DNA from: Leptidea sinapis
Lineage: Eukaryota > Arthropoda > Insecta > Lepidoptera > Pieridae
Length of the DNA stretch: 64,000 nucleotides
Direction: 5' to 3'
Assembly: GCF_905404315.1 (NCBI RefSeq)
Contig: NC_066286.1
Coordinates: 317,501 to 381,500 of the forward strand
The notes below the pieces were generated by a model. The model was given only the letters and a program-made list of their open reading frames with translations, was not told the DNA's origin and ran no database searches. Shown here one piece after another: positions 1-11,325 of the stretch; positions within the stretch are counted from its first letter, which is position 1; every line of letters starts with the position of its first letter. The translations under genes and the position numbers were made by a program.

Positions 1-2431
1 CTTCAAGAGAAATATACTATTAGGTGGCGCTATAAATTATATAATAATTTCTCGATTTGCAACTTATTTGCCAAACAATTTTCCCTTGCACTTAATTCTA
101 ACAATCAAACTAATACCTCTGTAGTTTAATGTTCCGCATATATAGAACACCTTAGTGATAACAGTATTTCTGTTACAGTTCCTACCATGACTTGTGAAGA
201 GGTACTAAAACTTTTAAAAGGTATTGATCCCAATAAGGGTGCAGGTCCAGATGGAATATCTCCACCTTTATCGCATCTTGTGCTTCAGCTCTAGCTGTAC
301 CATAATGTTACATTTTTAATAAATCACTGGTATCTGGCATTTTTCCGGATAAATGGAAATCAGCTATGGTGGTAGCTGTACATAAATCAGGTAGTACTAA
401 TCTGATGAGGTTTTTGAATGCGCTGTTTATCCTTTGATTCAGAACCATATGAAGAATTATCTCTCCTTCGATCAACATGGATTTTCTTGTTCTAGATCTA
501 CATGCTCGAATTTGGTATCTTTTACTGAATCTATAATCAACGCAATAGATAAAAGTTAGGAAGTAGATGTAATATATACTGATTTGTGTATAGAATTTGA
601 TACTTTCCCACATGATATTCTCTTATGTAAATAACGAGCATATGGATTTACTGGCTCTCTCCTTACTTGGTTGATATTAGAGATGAAATGTATAGCAGTT
701 TGGCCGGATACCGGATACCGGATATTCGGCCAACCATGTGGCCGAATAGCCGAATATCCGGCGGAACTTAGCCGTTTGGTGTATCGCACACACAAACACA
801 GACTTGCGTAGGCGGCGCGCGAACAATCGAGTAGACTCGGTTAGATTCGGTTGTTTTCGTTAAATGAGCGAAGTTAGCAACCTCTCAATGCAGAGAAATT
901 AGTATTTATCCACCATAATTTGCCTTTAGTGCAGTATGAGTACTAATTAATTATTTTTTTTCTATTACATTCATTTACTATGGTGTGATTAAAAATTAAC
1001 AAGTAAAACTAATTATATTTCTTAAGTGATACTAAATCTAACTAAATAAAGCAAATTTTTACTTAAAAATATATTTTTTATATAGATTTTTTTATATTCA
1101 GCCTGATGCCTATCCGGCCGAATAGTAGGTAGTTATCCGGTATTCGGCCGGATAGTATTAAGGCCGCTGGATAGGCCGGATACTGGATAGTTACCGTATA
1201 TCCGTTTCATCTCTAGTTGAAATCATATTTACAGGCTCGCTCGTTCTTTGTTGTTGTTAATGGTTTTCAATCAAATGTATGTCAAATTACATCTGGCGTC
1301 CTTCAGGGCTCCCAATTAGGTCCTATATTGTTTAATATTTTTATAAATGGCATATTATTCAATTGCTTTTTGACATCTTCTGTGTACATATATGCTGATG
1401 ACTTAAAATTTGCAAAGACAATTGATTCCCTTCTTCAGGAGGACTTAGAAAGACTTGTGCAATGGTGTGAAATTAATGGTGTAAACTTAAATAAGGAAAA
1501 ATGTTACCAAGTAAATTTACTCGAAAATCGAGCTATGTTACCTATAAATATCATATAATAGAACATACTTTAGAGACTTTGGAAGTTATTAAGGATCTTG
1601 GTGTGACTTTCAATGAAAAAATTACTTTTCTTCCCCACTTAGAAAACATAGTAAAACGTGCTTCTAAAATGCTCGGGTTTGTTATACTTAACACAAACAT
1701 TTGTAAAAATTTAAAAATAAAAAAGCTCCTTTATTTCAGTCTGGTTAGGAGTATCTTGGAGTATGGTTCAGTTGTCTGGCGTCCTCACTATACTACACAT
1801 ATCCTAAGACTGGAATGTATTCAATAGCGTTTTCTGTGGCATGTGGCTTTTAGTGCCGGTAAAGCCAAGAAAATTTCTTCTTACAAAGAAAGGCTGGCCT
1901 TCTTAAAATGACCACATTGGATGAACGTAGAGAACTTCTGGATCTTCTGTTTACTCATAAACTGTTGAACGGCTTTTGCTAAATAAATTTAGTCTAAGAG
2001 TACCAGTAAGAATTCCACGTAAGTCTATTACTCCACTTTACCTCCACTTCATCGAACGATCCTAGGTACCAATTTCCCAGTCCCACGGTTATGTTAAATT
2101 TAAAATTCTTATAGCGTAGCTGATTTTGACATATTTGCTGATTCCTTAGGCAAATTCCGCAAGACCATTTGCACCAACATTGGTAATCTTTAATAATGTT
2201 ATAATTGGAAAATTTATGTAACTGTGTATAACTCATTTATTAATTTAAAAAAAATGTTTAATTCGTAACTTATTCTATATAATACCTTAAAATTAATTAC
2301 TTCTGTGCATGCTGTGTTTATTTGTAAGTAATCACTACATTTAGTTCCTAGTTTTTAGTTCTACTTTGTATATTTGTGTGAATTATTGTAAATGATTGTA
2401 AATAAACCTAATAAATAAATAAATAAAAAAA
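1..2431 (+). mobile_element. Decayed non-LTR retrotransposon (Jockey/CR1-group LINE), split by a MITE
   Basis: Reading + with stops and frame changes, the stretch shows reverse-transcriptase landmarks in order. GAGPDGISPP (fingers) is near 238-270, GVLQGSQLGPILFNIF near 1,290-1,340, and the YADD catalytic box at 1,391-1,402. Thumb-like sequence follows (DLGVTFNEKITF near 1,600), then a C-terminal region readable to about 2,200 and an (AATA)n/poly(A) tail at 2,408-2,431. The left end runs off the window, so the endonuclease half is not seen. A 538-bp MITE interrupts the palm at 678-1,215; the frame resumes exactly across it. Non-functional. Assignment to the Jockey/CR1 group rests on motif spacing and is not precise. 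Confidence 0.85.
678..1215. mobile_element. hAT-like MITE nested in the LINE, 8-bp target duplication
   Basis: The ends are inverted repeats starting TAGAGATGAAA and ending TTTCATCTCTA. Subterminal CCGGATA/TATCCGG and ATTCGGCC motifs recur on both sides (about 700-770 and 1,105-1,205), with an AT-rich core. The flanks GTTGATAT (670-677) and GTTGAAAT (1,216-1,223) form an 8-bp duplication with one mismatch, as expected for hAT. There is no coding capacity. Removing the element and one flank copy restores the LINE reading frame. Confidence 0.85.
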
Positions 2432-2590
2432 GCTGAATAATGAGTTTCCTTGTTGGTTTCAGGTCGTTACGGCATGGGTACCTTCAAAAGAATCTCTACA
2501 CCTTTTTAAGAGGCTGGCAATGCTCCTGTGATTCCTCTGGGGTTGCAAGAGAATGTGGGCTCGCTTGTCCTCCTCTTTCATAAAAAAAGT
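2431..2590 (+). mobile_element. LINE-A 3' tail fragment (copy 1)
   Basis: About 160 bp matching the end of the LINE-A family, which recurs at 10.2, 10.6, 18.7, 21.6 and 60.2 kb. It contains GGGTACCTTCAAAAGAA, GATTCCTCTGGGGTTGCAAG and a CATAAAAAAAG tail. It is 5'-truncated just before the last codons of the reverse transcriptase. Confidence 0.8.
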
Positions 2591-3049
2591 GAACTGAGGC
2601 TAATTACTTGGGATATAATGGCTTACTACTTGTTCATGCGTGCAATGAAATTATTTATTTCAATGTAGCAAAATAAGAATATCGTTAACTTTATTAGCTA
2701 GTAATTAAATAAGACTGGAACACTATTTATTGGTATTAAACAGTAATTAAGATTTAATATCCTATAAAATTTTAAGATGTTTCAATATTTTTTCTGATTA
2801 TCTACCTATAATCTTGTTCTTATATTTAAAGAAGTGGAATAAATAAATATTGTGTAACTAACAGCTTGCGTTCGTTACGTTTTTGCTATCTGTACCACAG
2901 CATAATTCATTTGCCAGCGTGGCAAATCCATCATAAAAAATAATCTTAAAAACATCTAAGCTGCATGTTAAAAATATTAATGCTACTTTCACAGTTTAGT
3001 TTTTGTGAAAACTTAAATCATCATCGTCATTTAAATACATAGGTTTAGT
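2591..3049. other. AT-rich stretch, no gene recognised
   Basis: There is no open frame with recognisable similarity and no repeat I can assign. The last 8 bases (3,042-3,049, GGTTTAGT) are the left target duplication of the next element. Confidence 0.5.
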
Positions 3050-3384
3050 CACGGACTAGTAAAAAAATAAGGACTCCGTGTCACCTTACAGTGTAGCACC
3101 AAAACAAGCCGATTAACGTGTAAATATATAGTCAGGCGGCCATTATGAGAATTGTCATCGTCTGTGACAGATCAGTTTGCGTCTCAATAAAGTATTTTAA
3201 AAATGCCGTCGTGCGTTGTGAAAAAGTGTAAAAACAATAACATAAAAGTATTTGTAGATATATGATTATTTGAGGGAGATAAAATTGTGTAACTGGTATA
3301 CCCCGTAACCGCACACACACTAGCATAAAGGTGCTTCACTTGCTAATATCACGGCGCGGAATCCTTTTTTTTTACTAGTCCGTG
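3050..3384. mobile_element. P-element-like non-autonomous transposon with THAP start
   Basis: A 335-bp unit has inverted ends, CACGGACTAGTAAAAAAA on the left and its complement on the right (about 30 bp with small indels). It is flanked by a perfect 8-bp duplication GGTTTAGT at 3,042-3,049 and 3,385-3,392. Inside, a short frame begins like a THAP zinc finger (next entry). THAP domains are the N-terminal DNA-binding domains of P-superfamily transposases, which make 8-bp duplications. I therefore infer an internally deleted P-superfamily element. hAT also makes 8-bp duplications, but the THAP start favours P. Confidence 0.75.
3203..3265 (+). pseudogene. Truncated THAP zinc-finger start inside the P-like element
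   Basis: Twenty codons from ATG to TGA read MPSCVVKKCKNNN at the N-terminus. This fits the first zinc ligands of the C2CH THAP finger (Cys-x4-Cys right after Met). The frame then ends, with no Trp or CxxH half, so it is a stump of a transposase exon. A second THAP start of the same form lies at 27,933. Confidence 0.6.
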
Positions 3385-3392
3385 GGTTTAGT

Positions 3393-3927
3393 CAAATGTT
3401 TTTTAGCCATTTATAATAAGAGTATCAGAATATTTCCTTACCCAGAAACAATGGCGTTGTTCATTATAATAATTCAAGGAAACACATTATTTGTTAGCAA
3501 TTATCAAGTTGGGTCGTCTGTCAACCAAATAAAAAGACCTGTTGACGATCCATTGAGTTCTCAAAACAAGCAATAAGGAACGCACATACGTTCAAGTACT
3601 CCGTGGCCCAAGCGTCACCGCGCCGCGGGGTTCCGTTCGTGAAGTATAGTAAGATAAATAATACCTTCTATACATTTTCTAAAACCGCAGGAAATTAAAA
3701 ACTGATAACAACTTGTTTGATATACAATTACATACTTTAATTATTATTGTCATGTACCTACTGGAATTTAAAAGCGATTTATTTTTGGGTATTCACACGG
3801 TTTATCTCAGATGAAAATTCATCATATTTATTGATCGATTTTTTCAAAAGTTTGCTTATCACAGGATGGTTAATATTGCAGTTTTAATCCAAAAAGTAGA
3901 ACGATTTATACAATATATACAAGCTGA
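3393..3927. other. No gene recognised
   Basis: Mostly AT-rich. A short GC-rich patch near 3,600-3,640 has no assignable function. The 64-codon open frame at 3,382-3,576 starts inside the P-like element and has no recognisable domain. Confidence 0.5.
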
Positions 3928-4140
3928 CCCGACACACGTGTGCATAATAAAAAAACAATTTTTTTATGAATTTGTCAATAATATTTCGTAACATCAAGAA
4001 TTATTTCCTCCCTGTTTGTTATAATGAAATTGTTTCACAGCAGAACTGTCAAACCGTGCGTCAGTAAATTCTATCAGAAAATATGTCCATTCAAAACAAA
4101 TATTGGAAATAAAAACAATATTGGGTCGAATAAACAATAA
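3928..4140 (+). repeat. Dispersed repeat H, fragment
   Basis: It begins AGCTGACCCGACACACG and continues with a block closely matching 61,415-61,640: TATGAATTTGTCAATAATAT, then AATGAAATTGTTTCACAGCA. Truncated relatives start at 38,222, 55,173 and 57,017. There is no open frame and the class is unknown. Confidence 0.75.
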
Positions 4141-4311
4141 GATTACAGGTATTTAGTTTTTTTTCATGAAAACAGTATAAACAATGATAACTCAAATAGC
4201 AGTTCACATAATATTATATTGTGATTGAAATGATTTGTAAAACGGTGAAGGTCTAAATGTTGTTTTAAAAGAGGGGCAATATATTTCTTGACTCTTCTTT
4301 TTATTATAACT

Positions 4312-4436
4312 CAACCTTTTACTAAACTTACCGCCAGGGAAGTTTAAAAAGAAATGTAAACTTTTGACATTCATAAGTGTCATTTCCGTGACCTACATGA
4401 ATAAAGTGATTTTGATTTGATTTGATTTGATTTGAC
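4312..4436 (-). repeat. Dispersed repeat G with (TTTGA)n tail
   Basis: Reverse-complement relative of 59,322-59,540. The shared core is ACATTCATAAGTGTCATTTC followed by CGTGACCTACATGAATAAA. It ends in a short pentanucleotide run, ATTTG repeated about four times. Probably the 3' end of a non-LTR element. Confidence 0.65.
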
Positions 4437-4859
4437 AATACTTCCGTTATTTATTTAAAGATTGCAGAGTAACAAATTAATAACTAATCATATATCTGTA
4501 GACAGCGTGGCTGCAACTGTTTTAGTTAATTACTTAGTTTTTTTTTTTTTTTTTGAGAGGAGGAAATACTGTTACGTATTTACGCCCCGGAACGGGGCGT
4601 AACATGTCGGACTCGAGAGTCCGCGTAAGCGGACGCCCCATATCGACTAAAACCTCCTCTGTGCTGTTAGCAGCCCTGGCTTTCACAGCGAAGTAGGACG
4701 TGGGCCGTGGAGGCCGCAAAGACTACGCAACAACAGTTGCGGGGTGTCTCCTAAGGAGACTCGAACCTCAGACCGGCTGTGTGCTTGTGGGAAGGAGAGA
4801 GAATGAAAATGAAGATGAAATGAAGATGAAAAGATGAGAAGAACACACTCGCCGCCGAG

Positions 4860-5060
4860 TGTGGTGTTGTTTAGTGTAATGTATGTAAGTGTGTGTGTAT
4901 GTGTTTATGATTGTATGTATGTATGTTTGTATCTGTGTAAGTAGTGTAAATGTTAGTGTGCATGTATGTTTGTGTTTGTGTCTGTTTGTGTTTGTGTCTG
5001 TTTGTGGAGTGTGTTTGTGATTGTGTAAGTGGTGTATGTAAGTCCGTCAGTCAGTCCGTG
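4860..5060. repeat. GT-rich minisatellite-like tract in the LINE-J1 3' UTR
   Basis: Imperfect repeats of TGTGTTTGTGTCTGTTTG and TGTATG on the + strand (CA-rich in the element's sense strand) lie between the ORF2 end and the poly(A). Chance open frames on both strands here are repeat artefacts. Confidence 0.7.
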
Positions 5061-5136
5061 TGTGAGTGAGTGTAGTGAAACGATTACAGGGCGAGGACTA
5101 ACGTCTCGTCGGGTATCAAAACAATGTGTGGTGTAT

Positions 5137-7988
5137 CTAGGGTGCGGGCCGCTGGCCATCGTCAGAGTGACGAGTGCGAGTGGTTTGCGGTGGTTGACCG
5201 CGCCTACGCCTGCGAAGGCGGTGTGTGCGTGTCTGTGTCGGTGTTTGTGTGGGTGTCGCGTTCGCAATGGCGATGTCGTCTTCCGGGTCTACCGTTACGT
5301 GTCTGGGACGTCTTATTGGGTTGAGACTATGGTGAAGGGGGGTGTACCCGCATGCCTTCCTAACCAAGATGTTGGGATGGTTAGGCGCCTTGTCAAAGAA
5401 GCGTCGCGAGATCTCTTTAAAGTATTGAGCTATCGTCGGAAGCTCTAGGTCGCGGTGAAGGTCAACGTTTCGGATGAACCACGGGGCTCCGGTTGCCATG
5501 CGCGTGAATTTATTTTGAACTACTTGCAAAGGACGTAAGTAGCTCGGTCGGGTGTGCGCGAAAACGACGCTTGCGTATGACAGTATGGGCCGTACAATGG
5601 TTTTGTACAGCGTCACTTTGTGTTTGAGCGGAAGTTTGCTTCGCCCACACACAAGTGGATAAAGGCGACTGAGGACAAATTGGACTCTATTGCATACCGT
5701 ATCAATATTTTTCTTGAAATTCATATTGCTGTTGAACGTGACTCCTAAGTATTTGTAATCCTTCACCCACGGTATGGGTGTTTCATACAATTTAATGACG
5801 TCGGTCGGTCGTTTTTTAGCGCGGATGCTATTCGCGTTACCGAAGAGTACCGCTGCACTCTTGGTGGGGTTCACTTCAATCCGCTATTTTCTGAACCAGT
5901 TGCCTAGTTCATCGACGGCGGCTTGAAGCACTTTAATGTTCCTGCTCAAGGTTGAGCGGTTCAATAGAGCGGAGCCAAAGTAGAGTGCCGTATCGTCAGC
6001 GTACTGAGCGAGCTGGACACTCGGAAACATGGGAATGTCGCTTGTGAAGAGCGAGAAAAGTGTGGGAGAGAGGACTGAACCCTGTGGCACGCCAGACCTG
6101 ATGGGTCTGGCTGAGGATAGGGTGCCCTCTACTCGATATCGGAAGGAGCGATCAGTAAGGTAGGCTCGTATGATGCGCACGAGCCTGTCTGGCACTCCCA
6201 AATGATACAGCTTGAATACTAAGCCGTTGTGCCATACCTTGTCGAATGCCTTCGCGACATCGAAAAACACGGCTGCCGTGGTAGCGTGAAGTTGACGCCG
6301 TACGAGAATGTACTCGGTGAGTCGGTGAGCCTGCTGGGGACACGAGTGAGCGGTTCTGAATCCGAACTGTATGTCGGGTATCAGGTTGAGCTCCGCGATG
6401 TAATGATTAAGACGCGCGAGAATTAATCTTTCGTAAGGTTTACCGATCGAGTTAATTAAGCTAATAGGCCTATAGCTACTCGGATTAGCTTTAGGTTTAT
6501 TGGGTTTTGGGATACCGATAACAATGGAATCCTTCCATTGTTCGGGGAACACGCTATTAGACAATAGAATATTAAAAATGGTAACCAATAAAGTAATAAG
6601 AGTCGAGGGAAGGATTTTAAGAACCCTATTGTTTATAGTGTCGGGCCCCGGGGCCTTCTTGGAGTGAAGCTCCTTAATGATTAGCTTCACCTCTTCGTAA
6701 GAGGTGGGTTTTATTACATCGCCTGAAGGGCTCAGAGCGGAGCGACGTTCAACTTCACGATCAACTTCGTGTCGGGTCGGCTGCTGCATTTGGAGAGCAC
6801 TGACTCTCAAGACTATCGGCGAGGCATCAGCCTTCTCATCGTCATCGAGCGCCGGCTGCAGTCCCGGTCTGTCCAAAGAAGGCATGACAGTGGGCGGCTC
6901 CTGTTTGAACGCGCGAGGCAGCTTCCAGAAAGCCACATGTGATGGTTTAAGGTTGCCGAGCAAGCGGTCCCAACGTTCGCCGCGGAGTTCCGCGATACGT
7001 TCCCGTACCACCCGCTGTAGGTAGCGGAGGTGGCGCCTATTCTCGACTGACGGGTACCTATCGTAAGGTCTAGTGGCTCTGTGCTTCTGTGTGAGTAAGT
7101 TCCTGACCTCTGGAGGCAGGTTTAGGCGATGCGGTTGCATCGTTGGAACCTGCCTGGAGCAGGCCTTGATCCTATTCTGTATATGTGACGTCACATGAGA
7201 GATAGCACTGTGAGCCGTGTCGATCGAGTCGATGACGTCCGGTATAAGGTCAAGGTCGTCGGACTTCATAGACTCGAGATCCTTTTCCAGCCGTTGCCAG
7301 TCGATCACTGTTTTCGTCGGTGGTTGAAAGTTAACCGGCGGGCCTAGATTTAGGACGACGGGCCGGTGGTCTGACTCTAATTCGTGAAAAACCTCGATTG
7401 AATTTACATTGAGCGTTACGTTCTTAAGTAACGCAACGTGTTGGTTCGTCGGGTGCTATTACTGAAAAGTTCAGCTTGTTTGTCAGCGAATCTAATAAGA
7501 TTCCGTTTCTATTTGCAGCTCTACTGTTCTAGCTGGAGTGTTTGGCGTTAAGATCGCCGCCCACTATGACTGCGGCCCCGTGGCCGAGTAATGCTTCTAT
7601 ATCTGTGTCTAATACTTGTTTGTTGGGCGAAAGATAAGCTGAAATAACAGTGATCGGCTGGTGATTCGCCATACTGACTCGGATGGCAGAGGCCTCGATG
7701 TTAGTGAGGGACCGGAGGATCTATAGGTATACAGTGTAGAGACCCTTTAAAATAAATGAGGGTGCCGCCCATACGGGTGGTGCGATCATTCCTGACTAAG
7801 TTATAATTAGCGATACGCGGATCGCGTATACGTGGTTTTAGAAATGTCTCTTGCACTAAGAATAGGTCTAATTGATGTTCGTGAGCGAACTCCTTCACCA
7901 AGTCTAGTTGAGGCTTAAGGCCTTGGGCGTTAAAATACGCTATACGGAGCGTATGTGGTTTAACCCATCCGCTTACGTAATTAGGCAT
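5137..7988 (-). pseudogene. LINE-J1 ORF2: AP-endonuclease plus reverse transcriptase, inactivated
   Basis: The N-terminus (7,988-7,701) reads RIAYFNAQGLKP and LFLVQETFL, the opening motifs of the APE endonuclease. GGDLNAKHS near 7,550 and SDHRPVV near 7,360 continue it in other frames, so the domain is broken between 7,700 and 7,310. The reverse transcriptase is open from 7,308 to 5,884: KAPGPDTINN, SYRPISLINSIGK, FFDVAKAFDKVWH, GVPQGSVLSPTLF and the catalytic AQYADDTALYF. A TAG at 5,884-5,886 interrupts it; the thumb and C-terminus continue from 5,874 (DYKYLGVTFN, LPLKHKVTLYKTIVRPILSY) to 5,137. At least one frame break and one stop make it non-functional. Confidence 0.9.
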
Positions 7989-9645
7989 CGCGAATGTTTT
8001 TATACTTTCGCCCTATATCGGTGAGGGAACGGAATATTTTGCCGTTGTCTGCCATAACTTGCAGGAGCGACGGCGGGTCGTCCCGGACAGCTTCGAGCCT
8101 GCTGGCCAGGGCTGTGATTTCATCTATGTCGAACAGCTCTGACAGTTCGAACATGAAGGCAAAGGTGCTGCCGCCTTGGTTACCTGTTGCCGCGGACGCG
8201 GGCGCCGGTGGCCTCGGTCGCGGGACCGACGCCGCCGGGCGGGACGCTAGCGGTGGCCGGAGGGGCGCGGGGGCCGCGAGGGTGGCCTCTGTGGCAGCGT
8301 TGGCAGCTGGAGGAGACCTCGCCCAGGCGTTTACCTTCGGAGGCGGCGCAGGTTTGAAGGTCGGAGTGAACTCCACCTTCTCTGCTCTGCCTTGCGGCTG
8401 GCGGCGCCCTGGGTGACGCTTGTGTTTGGGTGCCTTGGGACACCCGCGATAGCTCGCGGGGTGCCCCTTCTCCCCGCACAAGACGCAGGCCGGGGGCTGC
8501 GCGCATTGCGCTGGTCAAGGGCACTCTGGCGTGCCGTGTTTTCCGAGGCACTTCACACACCTCGGGGTGTGTTCGCAGTTGCGTGCCGAGTGCCCGTATA
8601 ACTGGCATCTGTGACAGTGACCAGGCCCCCCGCGTTTGCGAGGAGCTTCGGCCCGGATGCCCTGAAGGGAGCAAACCGATTTAATATTAAAAATTTCCTT
8701 TCCCTCTTGCGTGAGGTCGAGGACGACGAGAACCATGTTAAATGGTTGTTTGTTGGTGGTTCCGCGCATACGGTGCACCTCGTGTGCCTGCTCTTTGAGG
8801 TCCGACAGAACGTCGGCCTCGTCTAACTCTCTGGGGACGTTCCTGATAACGACCCTCAGACGCTTCTCCTCAGGCAGGGCGTACGTGTGGAAACCCACAC
8901 TCAGCTCTCTAAGAAGAGATGTCAAGGCGCGGTGGTCCGCTACCTCTTTGGTCTCTAATTTAATGAGAGATTGGTACGCCCTCGCCTGGAAGGAGAGCGT
9001 CTTCGGGATCCTATTTTTGATAACCAACCAGCGGCCTCGGTCTCCTATAAAAATAGGAGGCGGGCGCTTGGTCGGAGGCGGTACGCGGGCTTTAGCGGGC
9101 GCGGGCGCGGACACGGGAGTGGAGCCAGTCGTGGCCGCGGCTTTCTTGGCGGGTGTGCCATCAAGAGAAGGCGATTCGCGACCGCGCTTCTTTTTGCGAC
9201 TGACGGTGATGAAGCCGTCAGCATCCGACGCGACACTCTCCGCTCTCGACGGTAGAGTGGTTTCCAGCTGGGCCAGTGAAGCACTGGAAGCCTGAGGGGC
9301 TTCCGTGCGGTCAGGACTGACCGCGGGGACCTTAGGGGTCGCCTGCGCCTCAAAGTACGCCTGAAGGACAGGCGGACGGGCTGATCGGGTGATCACTTTC
9401 CTTGGTTTGACCGAAGCTACGGAGCTTGCGTCGGAGTCATTACCTAGTTCCATTTCGGATTCCCCGTCGGAACCAGAAACGTCAGACGATGAGTTACATT
9501 TGTTGGATTTCGCTTTAATAGCGGCATCCACTGTCTCGTTGATTGATTCTTTCATTAGCGGAGCGATCTTCTCCGTAAATAACCTATCTAGTAGGGCGCT
9601 TAGAAGGCCCTCGTCGGCAACCATTGGTGAAGCCATGGTTTTCAT
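7981..9645 (-). pseudogene. LINE-J1 ORF1: Gag-like nucleic-acid-binding protein, frameshifted
   Basis: From the Met at 9,645 an open frame runs 376 codons to 8,515. It has an acidic/Ser-rich N-terminus, a Lys/Arg stretch and a Pro/Ala-rich linker. A domain resembling PRE_C2HC of Jockey Gag proteins (begins LRVVIRNVPRELDE) leads into the knuckles CHRCQLYGHSARNC and CVKCLGKHGTPEC. The third knuckle, CGEKGHPASYRGC, is in another frame (8,481 to 7,981), so a frameshift lies between about 8,480 and 8,515. The tail is Pro/Ala-rich and ends near 7,981. Such ORF1 proteins coat the element RNA. ORF2 begins about where ORF1 ends (7,988 versus 7,981), as in Jockey elements. Confidence 0.88.
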
Positions 9646-10196
9646 ATTTAATAACTAGGTTGAGCGGGCAACAACCCCCGATGCCCGAGTCAGGCAGAGG
9701 GGGAATATAATAATTAAGTGGACAACTATAGTTAAGTTGTACACTTGCACATTAATAAATAATATTAATAATAATAAAGTATGCAAAATTAAAAGAAATT
9801 AATAATAATAATTAAGCCTAAGACTTAGCTTTGCTGGATGTAGACTGGCTGGGCCGGAACCCCGATGCACGCTGTGCAGGCCCCCGCAGAGAAGACACAC
9901 ACGGCACGAATTGCAGCTCACAAACACACACGATTAGCGTGCAGAATCGCGAAACACAGCACAGTTGCTAACTAACACGATCGTAAAACCGGCTAATTAA
10001 CACAGATAATAACTAAGCTACGTTCCGCGATGGAACGTATCAGGTGCGAGACTCAAAGAGTCCCGAACAATAGCGCGCGATAACAATAGCAGCCCAGGTG
10101 GCCTGAGCAGATAGTGCGATAACGCAGGTAATAAAAATATTCGAAGGAGGACAGATAACGCGGCACGTGGGCTCGCGTTGCCTGCCTGAATCGAAC
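9646..10196 (-). other. LINE-J1 5' leader
   Basis: Non-coding leader of about 550 bp upstream of ORF1. It is AT-rich next to the ORF1 start and more mixed in composition toward the 5' end. No promoter motif could be assigned with confidence. Confidence 0.6.
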
Positions 10197-10208
10197 TTAA
10201 TTACTTAG

Positions 10209-10520
10209 TCTTCCGCAGAGCTTTTTGTCCTGATTCCTGCCGCCTATTTCCACCTTAGCACGACACGCCACAAATTAGAATATCATCCCCAATATCTGGA
10301 TGTGTGGCGTTCCACCACAGTTCGGTTATTAAGGAACTTTCATGTACAACCAAGCTTTAAAATCGTATCCTTGTGGGTTATATTCAACACAATTCCATAT
10401 GGGTACCTTCAAAAGAAACACGTAAACCTCTGTTTCCTCCAGTGTTGCGAGATGAGGTGGTGATCACTAAACATCAGTTGATCGTATGTTCGTTTATCCT
10501 TTATTTTATAAAAAAAAGAA
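10209..10520 (+). mobile_element. LINE-A 3' fragment (copy 2)
   Basis: It starts directly after the LINE-J1 target duplication with TTCCGCAGAGCTTTTTGTCC, matching the C-terminal codons of LINE-A, and runs through GGGTACCTTCAAAAGAA to a TTATAAAAAAAAG tail. It is more diverged than copy 3. Confidence 0.8.
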
Positions 10521-10646
10521 TATTAGCAGACTTATGTCCGCGGTTCACGTTAAGTACACAGTAATTTTAGTTATATATAGTATATCCGGGGTCACTTAGA
10601 TAATATATTTTATTACTTTTTCGCATCAGTTGTTAAAGTCTGTTAA

Positions 10647-11325
10647 GTCTCGAAATCTCGAGCGACTGCAAATTCCATGGCCATCTGGAGGGCAAAGCCA
10701 AATTGGCTTCGAAGAAACTGGGCGTCAAAAATAGAGCACGGCAATACTTCAAGCCGGCCCACATTCTAGCTCTCTACAAAGCGCAAGGTCCGGCCTCACA
10801 TGGAGTATTGTTGTCATCTCTGGTCTGGCGCACCCCAGTATCAGCTCGATCCATTTGACCGCGTGCAACGCAGAGCATCTCGAATTGTCGGGGACCCAGT
10901 GCTCTGTGAACGGCTGGATCACTTGGCGTTGCGTAGAGACGTCGCTTCATTGTGTGTCTTCTACCGCATTTATCACGGGGAGTGTTCCGAAGAGCTGTTT
11001 AACCTGATTCCTGCCGCCGAATTTCACCTTCGCACGACACGCCACAAGTTACGATATCATCCCCACCATCTGGATGTGTGGTGGTCCTCCACAGTGCGGT
11101 TTTCAAGTCTTTCTTCCTCGTACTACGAAGCTGTGGAATGAGCTTCCTTGTGCGGTGTTTCCGGGACGATACGACATACGGTACCTTCAAAAAAAGCGCG
11201 TACACCTTCCTTAAAGGCCGGCAACGCTCTTGTGATTCCTCTGGTGTTGTAAGAGAGTGTGGGCGGCGGTGATCACTTAACACCAGGTGACGCGTACGCT
11301 CGTTTGTCCTTCTATTCCATAAAAA
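10647..11325 (+). mobile_element. LINE-A 3' fragment (copy 3), reverse-transcriptase C-terminus
   Basis: The frame at 10,800-11,141 encodes the conserved family tail: LDPFDRVQRRASRIVGD, LALRRDVASLCVFYRIYHGE, then RTTRHKLRYHP. It continues with frame shifts through the family 3' UTR (GATCACTTAACACCAGGTGA) to CATAAAAAAAAG. The 5' breakpoint GTCTCGAAATCTCGAGCGA is the same as in the copy at 21,619. Confidence 0.9.

Larger units (their letters stand above)
4538..10196 (-). mobile_element. Nearly full-length Jockey-type LINE (LINE-J1), 12-bp target duplication
   Basis: A 5.66-kb retrotransposon on the - strand: 5' leader (9,646-10,196), ORF1 with zinc knuckles, ORF2 with endonuclease and reverse transcriptase, GT-rich 3' UTR, and a 17-base poly(T) on the + strand (4,538-4,554) that is the poly(A) tail. 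It is flanked by perfect direct repeats TTAATTACTTAG at 4,526-4,537 and 10,197-10,208, the mark of target-primed insertion. Both ORFs carry lesions, so the copy is dead but young enough to keep its flanks. It is much more GC-rich than the surrounding sequence. A relative of its 3' UTR lies on the + strand at 43,870-44,060. Confidence 0.93.

Noticed and set aside
5029..5448. 139-codon + strand frame in the GT-rich region
   Set aside because: Antisense shadow of LINE-J1 ORF2 and its 3' UTR repeats.
7994..9658. Several + strand frames of 66-194 codons
   Set aside because: Antisense shadows of the GC-rich LINE-J1 ORF1.
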